Part shown: one piece after another, positions 9,983 through 19,816 of the stretch | Numbering within the stretch: position 1 is the stretch's first letter | Layout: every line of letters begins with the position of its first letter | NCBI GenBank assembly: GCA_949317995.1 | Contig: OX439049.1 | Span: 65,895,247 to 65,959,246 of the forward strand | Length of the DNA: 64,000 nt | Origin: Acholoe squamosa | Taxonomy: Eukaryota > Annelida > Polychaeta > Phyllodocida > Polynoidae | Direction: 5' to 3' | Made by a program: the position numbers and the translations under genes | Notes under the pieces: generated by a model | Seen by the model: the letters and a program-made list of their open reading frames with translations, nothing else | Databases searched by the model: none | What the model was told of the DNA's origin: nothing

Positions 9983-11182
9983 ATGAATCAAAGTGAGACA
10001 ACAACCAAAGAGCCATTTACAGAAGATGCCGTTACATCCCCAGGGCTAGACGCGCCCCCACCAGCAGCAGCAGCAGCAGCAGCAGCACCAGCAGCAGCCC
10101 CAGACCAGCAGCAGACTGTTCCGTCATCTGACTCGTCACCTGACGCCTTTCTGTTGGATCCAATCCTACCACCATCATTTCTAACACCCAAGCCAACACC
10201 TGTGAGTAGAAACAAAACTTTTTCATCAACAATTGATGACAATAATACCGGTACACAGACCAGCACCCCACTCACATCACAGGCACCAGGACTTAATCTG
10301 ACTTTACCTGGTTTTTCAAGTGCTGAATCCCCAGTCCTAAGACTTGCTGGTCTACCAGGTGAACCATCATCTACACCTGTAGCTTCACCAAGCCACTTAG
10401 ACCTAGACTCACACCTAGAGCCCAGGTCACCACGATTACAGGCCGCCTTAGAAAGCATACCTACATTACCTCGGCAGCCTGCTACCGGTACAGACACCAC
10501 CTCACCCCCAGCTGGTTTTACACACCCCAACCCTTCTGAACTCACCTGGGACAGTTATATTCCCCCTGACCCTACATTACCACCTGAATCTGATCTCTGG
10601 AGACAAAGGATAAGATCAGCTATCAATAGGTGGAGATCAGTAAGGACAAATAGAGCTCAGGAGGCACCAGCCCCCAACACTCACAGTACACAGTGTGGTG
10701 AAAGTCCCTCAGCATTTTTAGGTCGCATTAATAGAATACTAGAGGATCAGTGGCCTGACGCCACCACATCTAGTGACCCCTTCAGGTCATATCTAAATAC
10801 CCCGACCCCTGAGGCTACCCCAACACCACCAAACACTCTCAATATCCCAGACCTGGACACAGGGGCCACCTCTTCAGACTATACACCCCTACCTAGCCCC
10901 AGGAGAAGGAGGGCACAGTCTACCTCACCTCTTAGAAGGCAGACACCCCCCTACTATAGGGTATTGAGGAGCATAGACTCAGCAGTAGCAGGTGCTATAG
11001 GAGCCACCTCCCAGATCTTCAGGAGAAGAGCCACCCCATACTGCACCTCAGAAGACAGCCTAACCTCTGAGGACGATCCTGAAATCACCTTCCCTCACCT
11101 ACACAGAGGCAGGATGGACAGCAGGACACCCACTACACATGGCCAGGAATCTGGTAAGAGAATGTACACAGGCAGTCAGTGA
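9983..11182 (+). CDS. Gag-like N-terminal protein, element 1
   Basis: 399 codons starting at the first ATG after the PBS. It is Pro/Ser/Thr-rich and low complexity, with a CAG-coded Ala tract near residues 26-40; no capsid fold is recognisable. It ends with TGA at 11180-11182, overlapping by 44 bp a +1-frame ORF (11139-11588) that carries the coiled coil expected next in a Gag. The sequence CTG|GTAAGAGA at 11151-11160 is a good splice-donor match inside the ORF (exon end phase 1). The protein may therefore be the N-terminus of Gag, joined by frameshift, or a separate product with a spliced variant. Confidence 0.6.
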   Translation: MNQSETTTKEPFTEDAVTSPGLDAPPPAAAAAAAAPAAAPDQQQTVPSSDSSPDAFLLDPILPPSFLTPKPTPVSRNKTFSSTIDDNNTGTQTSTPLTSQAPGLNLTLPGFSSAESPVLRLAGLPGEPSSTPVASPSHLDLDSHLEPRSPRLQAALESIPTLPRQPATGTDTTSPPAGFTHPNPSELTWDSYIPPDPTLPPESDLWRQRIRSAINRWRSVRTNRAQEAPAPNTHSTQCGESPSAFLGRINRILEDQWPDATTSSDPFRSYLNTPTPEATPTPPNTLNIPDLDTGATSSDYTPLPSPRRRRAQSTSPLRRQTPPYYRVLRSIDSAVAGAIGATSQIFRRRATPYCTSEDSLTSEDDPEITFPHLHRGRMDSRTPTTHGQESGKRMYTGSQ

Positions 11183-11588
11183 TTCCTTAAGCAATTTACT
11201 GACTGGCCAGATTAATCTCCTATCAGCTGAAATCCAAAGGGTAGGCCAGGAGCACACCAGCCATCTAAACAGAGTCAACGACAGGTTAGACAACATGGAC
11301 ACCTGGAGGGCTCAGATGGAGCACGACTTGATACAATCACACAGGAGAGCTGCAGAAGATAATGCAGATGTCCTGAGAAGATCTGAAATGATGGCAGCAG
11401 ATATCTCTGAGCGCATCAACAGAAACATGGATGATGTTAGGAGAGAGATTTGCTCAGTTTATGGCCACAGGCCCCCACTCCAGCCCCCTCTGCCCACTCC
11501 TCACCGGCAAACTTGGGTATACCTCACGCCTCACAGACCCCCAGTGCACCTACCATGCCAGGTTACCAACATGCTGGCAATGACATAA
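11139..11588 (+). CDS. Gag middle segment: coiled coil in shifted frame
   Basis: Open frame of 149 codons, +1 relative to the preceding ORF. Residues ~5-100 are strongly helical with heptad spacing, including LLTGQINLLSAEIQRVG and RLDNMDTWRAQMEHDL, typical of a Gag coiled coil. The last ~50 residues look like a wrong-frame reading, because the frame beginning at 11441 gives better protein from there on. The transition back (-1) must lie between 11441 and 11588. Confidence 0.6.
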   Translation: MARNLVRECTQAVSDSLSNLLTGQINLLSAEIQRVGQEHTSHLNRVNDRLDNMDTWRAQMEHDLIQSHRRAAEDNADVLRRSEMMAADISERINRNMDDVRREICSVYGHRPPLQPPLPTPHRQTWVYLTPHRPPVHLPCQVTNMLAMT

Positions 11589-13069
11589 GGTTAAGCCCAC
11601 CCAGCGCCTTCCAGAACAACACTCCAGCTGGTTTATTGGGTGCCACGCCCACCTCACACAGATCAACCCGAGACGAAATTCCTAGTGTCTCCGCCACTCA
11701 CCAGATGGCAGCTCCAGCCACCACTCTGGTGCAGGCCAATACTCACACATTAGGTACAGTGGCAGGTAATATCTACATCCCTGCTCATGCTCGTACACCC
11801 AGCAACATGCCTATACCCATGCAAACCCTGTATTCCCAAAGTACAGGTGCACATTCAACAGGACACCGCCAGGCATACGACCACTCCACCCCTATGATAC
11901 CAATGATAGGCCAGTCTCACATCGCCAGTGGTTTGGGTCAAATGACTTTGAGTGATGACAAACTCTCCTCAGCCCAACTCAGCTCTTTTAATAAGCCTGA
12001 GACATTTGACAAGCCAACTGAGTACAGGTCTGCCGCCAAATTCATCACAGAATTTAAGTTCTGGATCAGGAATGTATACCCCCGCCACCAACACCTGCAC
12101 GCCTCCTGCCTATACACCTTCCTGAAGGGCAGGGCAGCTCAATGGTTCTTCGCAAATATTTTTGAGAAGCCCATCATGTATGACAATGAGGCAGTATATG
12201 CAGCCTTCCTGAAGCGTTTTGGCACCCCTGACCCTGCAACCATCAGCAAAGGTTATAGAAACAGGACACAACAGCCAGATGAGACAGTGGAACAGTACTT
12301 AGAAGACATGACCCTGCTCTTGGCAAACAGCAACCTGGAGGAGTCAGTTCAAGTGGATTACCTGATTAATGGGCTTAAGCCTCAAATCAAATCAGTAATC
12401 CTCCCTGACATGCCCAAAACCATAGCTGATGCAGAAAAAATGGCCCTTACACAGGAATTGCGCATAGAAGCACATAAGATGGCCATGGCTGGGACCCAAC
12501 AAGCCGACCTCTGTGCCATGAACAGTAACAAAAACAGCAGTGGCACACCCAGAAAGGAAAACCAATACTCCAACAATAAAAAGTATGACAGGTACCCCAG
12601 TGGCAACTACAACAAGCAGTATGAGACCAGGACCCAAAGCGGCTCCAGCAACCAATCTGACCCCAATTACAGAAGGTTTAGAAGGTCAAGGTCTCAGGAT
12701 GCTTCTGGAGGAAGAAATAAACCACCTCAGCAAAGAGCTAGATCACAGAGCGCCTCCAGGAATCCCACCTCCAGAGATGACAACAAAATAGTCATCACAG
12801 TGGCCACAGCCCCAGCAAACAATAAACAGGTTTCCTTTAAAAAGGTCACACATGAGGCTGATATCATAAACAGCAATAGTCCCCCTTACCAGAATAGGAG
12901 GACCAGAGACCCCACACCCAGCAGATTCCCCAGGAATAACAATGAAAGTGATCCGATGGAACCTGAGGGCAACGCTGACCTACATAACATTGATGAAGAC
13001 AATCATGATCACAACGATGGTGATGAAGACTTCATTGATGAAGACACAGACTATGATGACGAAGAATAG
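11441..13069 (+). CDS. gag: Gag capsid / nucleic-acid-binding region, element 1
   Basis: Contains a retrotransposon Gag domain at about residues 185-330 (EFKFWIRNVYP, LYTFLKGRAAQWFF, AFLKRFGTPDP, QPDETVEQYLEDM, YLINGLKP). There is no CCHC zinc knuckle. Instead the C-terminus is rich in Arg, Ser, Asn and Gln (RRFRRSRSQD..., QQRARSQSAS...), as in spumavirus-type Gag, then turns strongly acidic (DEDFIDEDTDYDDEE). It ends at UAG 13067-13069; the same frame stays open from there into pol. It packages element RNA in the particle by family analogy. The true start is unclear because the frame upstream is supplied by other ORFs. Confidence 0.8.
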   Translation, partial: ERDLLSLWPQAPTPAPSAHSSPANLGIPHASQTPSAPTMPGYQHAGNDIRLSPPSAFQNNTPAGLLGATPTSHRSTRDEIPSVSATHQMAAPATTLVQANTHTLGTVAGNIYIPAHARTPSNMPIPMQTLYSQSTGAHSTGHRQAYDHSTPMIPMIGQSHIASGLGQMTLSDDKLSSAQLSSFNKPETFDKPTEYRSAAKFITEFKFWIRNVYPRHQHLHASCLYTFLKGRAAQWFFANIFEKPIMYDNEAVYAAFLKRFGTPDPATISKGYRNRTQQPDETVEQYLEDMTLLLANSNLEESVQVDYLINGLKPQIKSVILPDMPKTIADAEKMALTQELRIEAHKMAMAGTQQADLCAMNSNKNSSGTPRKENQYSNNKKYDRYPSGNYNKQYETRTQSGSSNQSDPNYRRFRRSRSQDASGGRNKPPQQRARSQSASRNPTSRDDNKIVITVATAPANNKQVSFKKVTHEADIINSNSPPYQNRRTRDPTPSRFPRNNNESDPMEPEGNADLHNIDEDNHDHNDGDEDFIDEDTDYDDEE

Positions 13070-16000
13070 GTTTCAGGGGAAGGATGCAAAGCACCAAACC
13101 ACCCCGCCCCCACCACAGTGGATATGAAATCTGGAACGCCCCCCGCCAGCCACCACCCAACTGATATTCAAAGTGATACAGAAATCAACTCCCTACAGCA
13201 GCCAAAAATGGATTTATCCAAGGACAACAACCTTGATTTTGGTGACGGCTCCTCTTCAGACAGCGAAGACTGTTACGAGGACAGCAGTAGCAGAGTGGCA
13301 CGGCTTCAACTGAGAATCAAGTCAGATAAGTATGGGCAGCAAGGTAAGGTCTCTCGCATTAATACCGAGTTAGCTAAAGGTGCAGTTTTTGTCGACATAA
13401 ATGACCACCCCTATAGAGCTTTGGTAGACTCTGGAGCATCCTTATCTTTTATCAGTCAAAAAATGGCAGATAAGGTAATACACACCCCAAACTTTAAACA
13501 TGGAAGACGCTCATGTATGAATGTCCTCCTAGCAGACAGATCCACAGTACAGGTAAACCATGCCATTACACTCAGCTTCCTAATTGAAGGCAAAGAATTT
13601 GTTACAAGATTACATGTTGTACCAAAATTAAATCACCCCATCATTCTTGGAGTAAACTTCATGACCAAGTACAAAGCTAAGCTTAGTTTTGGCCCCAAGC
13701 TTCCCTCCATAAACACAATCAGGCCTGCTGAAAATATCACAATACCACCAAACTCTGAAACCACTCTCAATGCTATTGTCAATGGTTCAGAAAATTTAAA
13801 TAAATTGACAGGCATCACTGAAAATATCAAACCAGCCCTACCTTTCTTGATTAAGCACGCCTTGGTTAAACCCAAGACAAGTGCAAAATTAATACCGGTA
13901 ACTGTGGCAAATCCAAATGATTTTCCTTTGCATTTAAAGAAGAAACACACATCTCTAGGTATTTTCAAACCTTTCAACATGAAAAAGGCTATTCCAATAG
14001 GCCCCCTGGACACTCATCATTCACTGAACCATGTCTCACCTGCCAGCGAGCTTTTTCCAATAAATTGTGGTGAAGACCCCCTGGAGCAATTTCCCAAGGG
14101 TAATGAACCCCTACAATACAAAATTTGTGAGCAGCTCACTGATACTCAAAAAATGCAGGTACGTAAAATTGTTGAACAAAATAGGCAGGCTTTTGTGATT
14201 GATGACAGCGCCATTGGCTCCAACACTGAAAACGAGGTCAAGCTGGAATTAATTCCAGATCATAAGCCCTGTAATAGGCCCTCATACAGAATGTCCCCTC
14301 ATAAAGAAATTTTCCAAAGAGAGCTCCTAAATAAACATTTAAAGCAGGGAATCATTGAGGAATGTACCAAACCCTGTGAATGGAACTCACCAGCTTTCTT
14401 GGTACCCAAACCTCAAGGAGACAGATCTGTAGACTCAGGCTGGAGAGTGGTAGTGGATTACAGATGGGTTAATCAAAACCTCAAATCTTTTTCCTCCCAA
14501 TTCCCCAGAGCAGACGACCACATGCAACAAGTGGGCAGAACAGGTGCAAAATATTTCTCAAAATTAGATGTGTATAGTGCCTACCATCAAATTCCCCTGG
14601 CGGAAGAATCTAGGCCTATTACCACCTTCTCAGCCAATGGAACCAGATACATGGCCAAAGTTCTCCCAATGGGACTCAAAACCTCAGGTTTGTCTTTCAT
14701 GAATGTCATGGAGCAATTGCTCATGAAATGCAAATACAGAAATGCAGTAGCATATGTTGACGATGTGGCTATTTATAGCCCCACCTGGGAAAGACACCTG
14801 CAGGACCTAGATGAGGTACTCAAACTTTTCATCAAAGGAAATATCAAACTGAAATCAGAAAAATGTGAATTTGGCACAACCAAGATGGATTTCTTGGGAT
14901 TTTCTCTAGATCAACATGGTGTGTCACCTTCCCCAGACAAAATCTGGCCAGTCAAAACCTTCCCTCCACCTAAAAACATCCACGACCTTAGATGTTTCAA
15001 TGGCATGGCACAATTCTACAAAAGGTTTATTAAAGGTTTTGCCCACATAATGGCACCTCTATATGAAGCCACCAAAGGGACCTTTAAATGGACCACTAGT
15101 TGCCAGCGCGCCTTTGAAAAAATCAAAGCTTCAATTTGTACTGAAGCTGTCCTCAAATTCCCTGACTACAGCAAGCCATTTGTCATGTTTACAGACTCAA
15201 GCAACTACAGCTTGGGAGCTGTGATCACACAGGTAGATGAAAATGGTTTCTATAGACCAATTGAATTTGCAGGTAGAGGTTTGACACCACAAGAGACCAG
15301 ATATGGAATAACAGACAAAGAACTTCTAGGCATCGTCTTTGCAGTTAAAAAGTTCCACCATTATGTGGACGGAACCCACTTCAAAGTGTACTCAGACCAC
15401 ACTGCCCTGGTCTCCCTTTTTAATAAAAAAGAGAACATTACTAATGGGAGACTGGCCAGGTGGGTAGACACAGTCATGTCTTACGACTTTGAGGTGAAGT
15501 ATCTGCAAGGCAGAGCAAATTTTGTGGCAGATTTCCTATCCAGGAGATCCTACCCACCCAGCTCTGATGACCCAGTGCCAATTAGATCACAGGGGAAAAT
15601 TATTCTTCCCCCCAAGAAATTAACTTTCTCTGATATCTCCATGACCAAAGTCTTTAGGTCCAACGAGCCATTACCCAAGAACCCAATCCAGATGGGACCC
15701 CCTAGATCAATTCTAAAAGGAGGTAAAATCTGGGGAAGTACAGGCAAACCACCCAAGGGTGTAATTGCAAAGAAAAATAGCTCTGAAAGAAATCACTTAG
15801 CTTCACTAGCAGCACCAACAGAGCTGTGCGTCTTGACCAGGGCACAGTCACAGAACTCCCAGGAAGACACACCCCCAGCCCCCAGCCAATCACGGTCCAG
15901 AACCGCTGTAAACAAACAAGGCCGACCCACAAAGGTCAAGCCAGCTGGTTCAAGGCCAAGAGGTCGACCTCCCAAGTCTAGGCCACCCAGGGTATCAGTT

Positions 16001-17095
16001 AAGGCAGCCAATGCCAGACGCGCCAAGCTGTCACACAAAGTGTTACCTTTGGCTGAGAGGGCTATCACCAAAATTTGCAAGCACCCCTCACTCACACCCT
16101 CTAGAGAAGTATTGATTAAAGCACAAAAAGAAGATCTTTTTGCTTCATCAATGCTAAATTACATTCAGGATGGAAAGTTGCCACCAGATCAAGGCTTGAC
16201 AAATCAGATTTTAGCCAATCATGATCAGTTCATCATACTAGATGAGGTACTTTTCAGAATCACTGACACAGTCATGGGTAAATCCCTAGACCCCTCCCTT
16301 CAAATTGTGATTCCAGAAAAGTGGGCAGAATCATTAATTGAATCCACACACTGCTCCCCATTAGGAGGGCACTTGGGTTCAATGAAAACATATGCAGCTA
16401 TCAGGTCACGGTACTATTGGCGCTCAATGTTCAAACAGGTGTTTGATTACTGTGGCACATGTCACACATGCCTTACCACCAAAAAGAGGCCGAAAAACCT
16501 AAAATCACCAATGACACTCCGTGAACCTGTACTCACAGCCTACTCTCACGTCACCATGGACACAATAGGACCATTTAACAAGGCCGTTAATGGATCCCAC
16601 CACATACATGTGGTCACAGATCACGCCACTAGACATGTAACAGCATGGTGCACAGAAGACAACACAAGCGCTGAGGTAGCCCTTGGTTTCTTTCAGAGAG
16701 TGATCTGCATCCATGGCACTCCCTCAGTTTTAAACACTGACAATGCTAAACAATACACTTCAAAATTCTTTGCCCTCTTCTGCAATAAATTTGGTATTAA
16801 GCATGTCACAGGGAGCGCACACTGGTCCAGATCTCAAGGTCTATGTGAACGCCAACACCAGACAATAGAATCATCCCTCAGAGCCTTTGTGTCCAAATCA
16901 CAAAAACATTGGTCAACCTTCCTCCAAGCTGTGATTTTTAGCATGAACAACACAGTCTCCAGCGCCTTGGGTTACTCACCCAATCTCTTGGTATTTGGAA
17001 AACAAACCCACCTACCCACAGAGGCTGCATTAGCACTGATCACAGCAACAGAAGATGTTGACCCGACACAAAAAGAAAATGTAGCCAGTCATTAA
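13070..17095 (+). CDS. pol: Pol polyprotein (PR-RT-RNase H-IN), element 1
   Basis: Frame open from the codon after the gag UAG; the first ATG is at 13124. Domains in order: retropepsin with LVDSGAS (near 13425); reverse transcriptase with WRVVVDYRWVN, FSKLDVYSAYHQI and catalytic YVDDV (near 14756); RNase H with MFTDSSNYSLGAV, TDKELLGIVFAVK and YSDHTALV; a basic linker with an AT-hook (PRGRPPKSRPP); integrase with a zinc-binding H-H-C-C region (GGHLG ... CGTCHTC) and a core with D (TMDTIGPF), D (LNTDNAKQY) and E (CERQHQTIE). It stops at TAA 17093-17095 in the same frame as the downstream integrase tail. YVDD is the retroviral form; many gypsy elements have YLDD. No broken catalytic motif is seen. 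Confidence 0.92.
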   Translation, partial: VSGEGCKAPNHPAPTTVDMKSGTPPASHHPTDIQSDTEINSLQQPKMDLSKDNNLDFGDGSSSDSEDCYEDSSSRVARLQLRIKSDKYGQQGKVSRINTELAKGAVFVDINDHPYRALVDSGASLSFISQKMADKVIHTPNFKHGRRSCMNVLLADRSTVQVNHAITLSFLIEGKEFVTRLHVVPKLNHPIILGVNFMTKYKAKLSFGPKLPSINTIRPAENITIPPNSETTLNAIVNGSENLNKLTGITENIKPALPFLIKHALVKPKTSAKLIPVTVANPNDFPLHLKKKHTSLGIFKPFNMKKAIPIGPLDTHHSLNHVSPASELFPINCGEDPLEQFPKGNEPLQYKICEQLTDTQKMQVRKIVEQNRQAFVIDDSAIGSNTENEVKLELIPDHKPCNRPSYRMSPHKEIFQRELLNKHLKQGIIEECTKPCEWNSPAFLVPKPQGDRSVDSGWRVVVDYRWVNQNLKSFSSQFPRADDHMQQVGRTGAKYFSKLDVYSAYHQIPLAEESRPITTFSANGTRYMAKVLPMGLKTSGLSFMNVMEQLLMKCKYRNAVAYVDDVAIYSPTWERHLQDLDEVLKLFIKGNIKLKSEKCEFGTTKMDFLGFSLDQHGVSPSPDKIWPVKTFPPPKNIHDLRCFNGMAQFYKRFIKGFAHIMAPLYEATKGTFKWTTSCQRAFEKIKASICTEAVLKFPDYSKPFVMFTDSSNYSLGAVITQVDENGFYRPIEFAGRGLTPQETRYGITDKELLGIVFAVKKFHHYVDGTHFKVYSDHTALVSLFNKKENITNGRLARWVDTVMSYDFEVKYLQGRANFVADFLSRRSYPPSSDDPVPIRSQGKIILPPKKLTFSDISMTKVFRSNEPLPKNPIQMGPPRSILKGGKIWGSTGKPPKGVIAKKNSSERNHLASLAAPTELCVLTRAQSQNSQEDTPPAPSQSRSRTAVNKQGRPTKVKPAGSRPRGRPPKSRPPRVSVKAANARRAKLSHKVLPLAERAITKICKHPSLTPSREVLIKAQKEDLFASSMLNYIQDGKLPPDQGLTNQILANHDQFIILDEVLFRITDTVMGKSLDPSLQIVIPEKWAESLIESTHCSPLGGHLGSMKTYAAIRSRYYWRSMFKQVFDYCGTCHTCLTTKKRPKNLKSPMTLREPVLTAYSHVTMDTIGPFNKAVNGSHHIHVVTDHATRHVTAWCTEDNTSAEVALGFFQRVICIHGTPSVLNTDNAKQYTSKFFALFCNKFGIKHVTGSAHWSRSQGLCERQHQTIESSLRAFVSKSQKHWSTFLQAVIFSMNNTVSSALGYSPNLLVFGKQTHLPTEAALALITATEDVDPTQKENVASH

Positions 17096-17596
17096 TTAAA
17101 TCTCAGGGATGAAATTCAAATGAAGGCAGCAGAAAACATGATAAAGGCCCACAAAAAGATGAAGGCCAAGCATGACGCCTCTGCAGAGGTAGCCACCTTC
17201 AATACTGGTCAGTTGGTGTACTTACATATACCCAACCTCCTGGTGAAACACACCACCAAAAAGCTGCAACCCACATACTCTGGCCCTTACATCATAGTTA
17301 AGATGACCTCATCAGTTACTGCAATTTTAAAAAGGTTGCAGGATGGACATGTCTTTAAAAAGGCAGTACATGTATCCAGGCTGAGAAGACCAATTACAAG
17401 GGCCAGCGCCAAAGCCATCATAAAAAGGCTCCAGACTGGTCCTGTACAAACTCTCTTCGACCCTGATTCAAGCATAATTGCTGATACCAATACACCAGCA
17501 TCTCCCCTCAAGAAAAAGAGAGGAAGGCCGGCAAAGAAAGGTATCATCACCTTTGCCCCATCACCCAAGAAAAGGGCAAAGAAAAGAAAGCAATGA
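17096..17596 (+). CDS. Integrase C-terminal tail (GPY/F-like plus AT-hook), element 1
   Basis: Continues in the same frame as pol after the single TAA at 17093-17095, so it is most simply the integrase C-terminus cut off by one nonsense change. It contains a helix of K/M/A (ENMIKAHKKMKAKHD), a GQLVYLHIP strand and a PTYSGPYIIVKM motif typical of the GPY/F module of Ty3/gypsy integrases. It ends with an AT-hook and NLS-like tail (KKKRGRPAKKG, PKKRAKKRKQ). A second readthrough is possible but less likely. Confidence 0.8.
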   Translation, partial: LNLRDEIQMKAAENMIKAHKKMKAKHDASAEVATFNTGQLVYLHIPNLLVKHTTKKLQPTYSGPYIIVKMTSSVTAILKRLQDGHVFKKAVHVSRLRRPITRASAKAIIKRLQTGPVQTLFDPDSSIIADTNTPASPLKKKRGRPAKKGIITFAPSPKKRAKKRKQ

Positions 17597-18640
17597 AATT
17601 TCGTTGAAATCACATATAGAGAAAGCACAAATACCTCCCCCCCCCCCCAAACACATAAACACCTCTCAACCCCAACCCCCCCCACACACACACACCAACA
17701 CTCACCACGGCTGTTGGCCCACACTCAGGCCACGTGCCACACCCCTGCTATCTACAGGGCAACCCGCACTCACACACACCTAGGCCCAATTACCCATCTT
17801 ACACATGTGACCACCGACCTCAAAGCCCCAACCCGATGATAACAAATTCCCTCAGCGGCACCCCATATCATCAGGTACCCCCTTTTCTCTTCTTTGAAGT
17901 TTTACTAACACTCACCTCTTAACTTATCACCTCGCATGCCTTTTGTTTTTATATTTATCCTTTTATTATATATATATCTCGTTTTTCTCAAACCAATTTT
18001 ATTTTTTCTTTAAATTATTTATCAAAGGCCCAATGAGCCCAATTATACACTGTTTGACCCCAGGATCAAAACCCTCAACCAGCCGCACTATCAACCACTC
18101 AAGGGCAGCATATGCACACAATTTTGTCCAGCTATGGTTAGGTAGCCACATAAATTGCCCACGGCAGCAGTGTATCCTCTGGTACATGTTTTTCATTTAA
18201 AGAAAAATCATGCATACACCGGCTAGATAGCTTTTCAGGGCTCCTATTTACCAGTTGACACGCCTATTGTAGATGCTCGTGTTCCCCCATGCCCACCCAT
18301 GTTTGTACCTCTGTTTATCACGAGGGCGCTGATACAGGTAGAACCCCATATTTATGAGCTGTCAATTAAGAGCAGCTCGGTACCCCAGGCATGATGTTTC
18401 TCACACACATGTATTCATGGTCAGCAAATTTTTAGACATATGAACTGACCTCTCTACTCCCGCCTTATCTCAAACCTGACCCCAGGAATTCCAATTATAA
18501 GCTTATTACCGGGGTATAGGTTCCAAATTTGCATAAGGGACATATGCCCAAACTGCAGCCATCCAATAGAATCAGGCCCAGCCTTTTTGGGGCAAGACAT
18601 ACCACTATAGGGATATCCAAAAGTGAGAAATAGCCACCCT
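17597..18640. other. Unassigned region after pol
   Basis: C-rich to ~17900 (poly-C tract at 17638-17648, CA-rich tract at ~17680), then T-rich. No protein-like ORF is seen on the plus strand; a minus-strand ORF across 17287-17724 mirrors the biased base composition. It may be the untranslated leader or promoter of the downstream genes. Confidence 0.4.
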
Positions 18641-18650
18641 CACGGATGGG

Positions 18651-18657
18651 TTTATAA
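18651..18657 (+). promoter_or_regulatory. Candidate internal promoter TATA box (tttataa)
   Basis: A TTTATAA motif lies about 100 bp before the ATG at 18754. From a start site ~30 bp downstream, that ATG is the first one met. Internal promoters that drive late or accessory genes are known in spumaviruses; function here is inference. Confidence 0.4.
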
Positions 18658-18753
18658 GCCTTAGCCCACCCCCACCTTAGCCACTCCACAATATCACCCA
18701 GATCACACCATATCAGCGTTCCAAGTGAACAAGTGCCTGGACCAGGGATCACC

Positions 18754-18782
18754 ATGGCGTTTACGACGTGCAATAAGCCCAG
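18754..18782 (+). CDS. Candidate start exon for env (and possibly accessory) mRNAs
   Basis: An ATG in strong context (atcaccATGG) opens nine codons plus 2 nt before a donor-like AG|GTAGGC. Read through, the frame would hit a stop at once. The exon end phase (2) matches the phase required at the polypyrimidine acceptor ttttacag| ending at 19816, where the env-like frame begins with a hydrophobic signal-peptide-like stretch but has no ATG. It also matches the phase at acceptor ttctgacag| ending at 24676 (225-aa ORF). The implied env intron is 18783-19816. Confidence 0.45.
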
Positions 18783-19000
18783 GTAGGCCTGTCCTATGTG
18801 CCCATTAACCAGTACTAGTTTTATCAGTCGTTCTTATATGGTCAATGACATAACCTGATGTCATGCTACCCAGGTACCTCTATTAACCAATGGCAGTGTG
18901 AGTACTAGAATACCTGTAAAAAGTTTGATTGTTCACTTCGCGCCCCATACCTGACTCAATTGTTTGTGCCCCTATACTCACCCCTCTGTATGGTTTACAG

Positions 19001-19518
19001 CTTATTCAAAAAGTAGCTTACTCAAATTAAAACTTCTCTTCAGTGAAAATTGGACAATCTACGACCTCCTGGGACCGGTTGGATTATTGAAAGAAGGAAG
19101 AGACATTTTTGAGTTTAGGCAGCTCATTGTACACCACCAAAATTTGGTCTTCAATATGACTTCTAAACATTTAGCATATTACCTGAATGACCCCGCAGTC
19201 CACAAGGAACTGCCGCTATCAAACCCGTTGGTCTCTACCCTCGTCAAGAGGATGTTACTTTATGTCTGTTGTGACATGCCAACTTCTCCAGATTGGAGCA
19301 CCTTCAAACCTAAAACAGCCGCTTATATAGCCTTGCTGTGCGCGCGCACACTTCTGGTCTCTGACCAGCCTTTAAAAGACCTTCCCAGATACTTTAGTGG
19401 GACGGGCAGAGCCTTGGTCATCAGGGACGCCATAGAATTAGTAGTTCAGAAAGCCATTCTTGAGACCCACATGTGGTCCAATAACCTGTCTAAACTCCCA
19501 CCTACAGCCCATTGCTGA
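19001..19518 (+). CDS. Accessory ORF of unknown function (~172 aa), element 1
   Basis: The open frame has no ATG near its start; the first Met codon is well inside (FNMTSKHL). A good acceptor tatggtttacag| ends at 19000, so it may be an exon needing phase 1 upstream; the donor at 11153 within gag has that phase. The product appears helical, with several Cys and a LLCARTLLVSDQPL hydrophobic stretch, and I recognise no family. A consensus donor CAGG|GTAAGC follows its stop at 19533/19534. It lies inside the proposed env intron, so expression of the two would be by alternative splicing. It is open for 170+ codons in a region that is otherwise stop-rich. Confidence 0.5.
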
Positions 19519-19816
19519 AATAAATCTGACAGGGTAAGCTACAAAATTTTTACTCTCACAACCCCCATTTAGTCTTAGCCTACTAATACCCCAGGTCCAG
19601 TCACATCTCCCTCATGCCCCCCCCTCACACCCTCGCCAAGCAACCACCCCCCCCCCCACTGTTTAAACAAACCACACTACACCCACCTAGGTGTGCCTAC
19701 AGTCCCCTTTCACAGGAGGACACCTCCCACACAATCGACCATAAAAACCCCCACCACATAACCCAATTGCTGATATGACTCACAAACTCAATCCCCCCAT
19801 CACATCTCTTTTACAG

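Noticed and set aside
9988..10545. 185-codon minus-strand ORF opposite gag
   Set aside because: Mirrors the codon bias and CAG repeat of the sense ORF; poly-Ala on both strands; no antisense promoter seen.
11154..11171. GTAAG...ACAG as a tiny intron that would fix the gag frame
   Set aside because: Only 18 nt, below any known intron size, and a multiple of three so it would not change frame.
17287..17724. 145-codon minus-strand ORF with long Val/Gly/Cys runs
   Set aside because: Reverse reading of the integrase tail and a C-rich tract; no motif.
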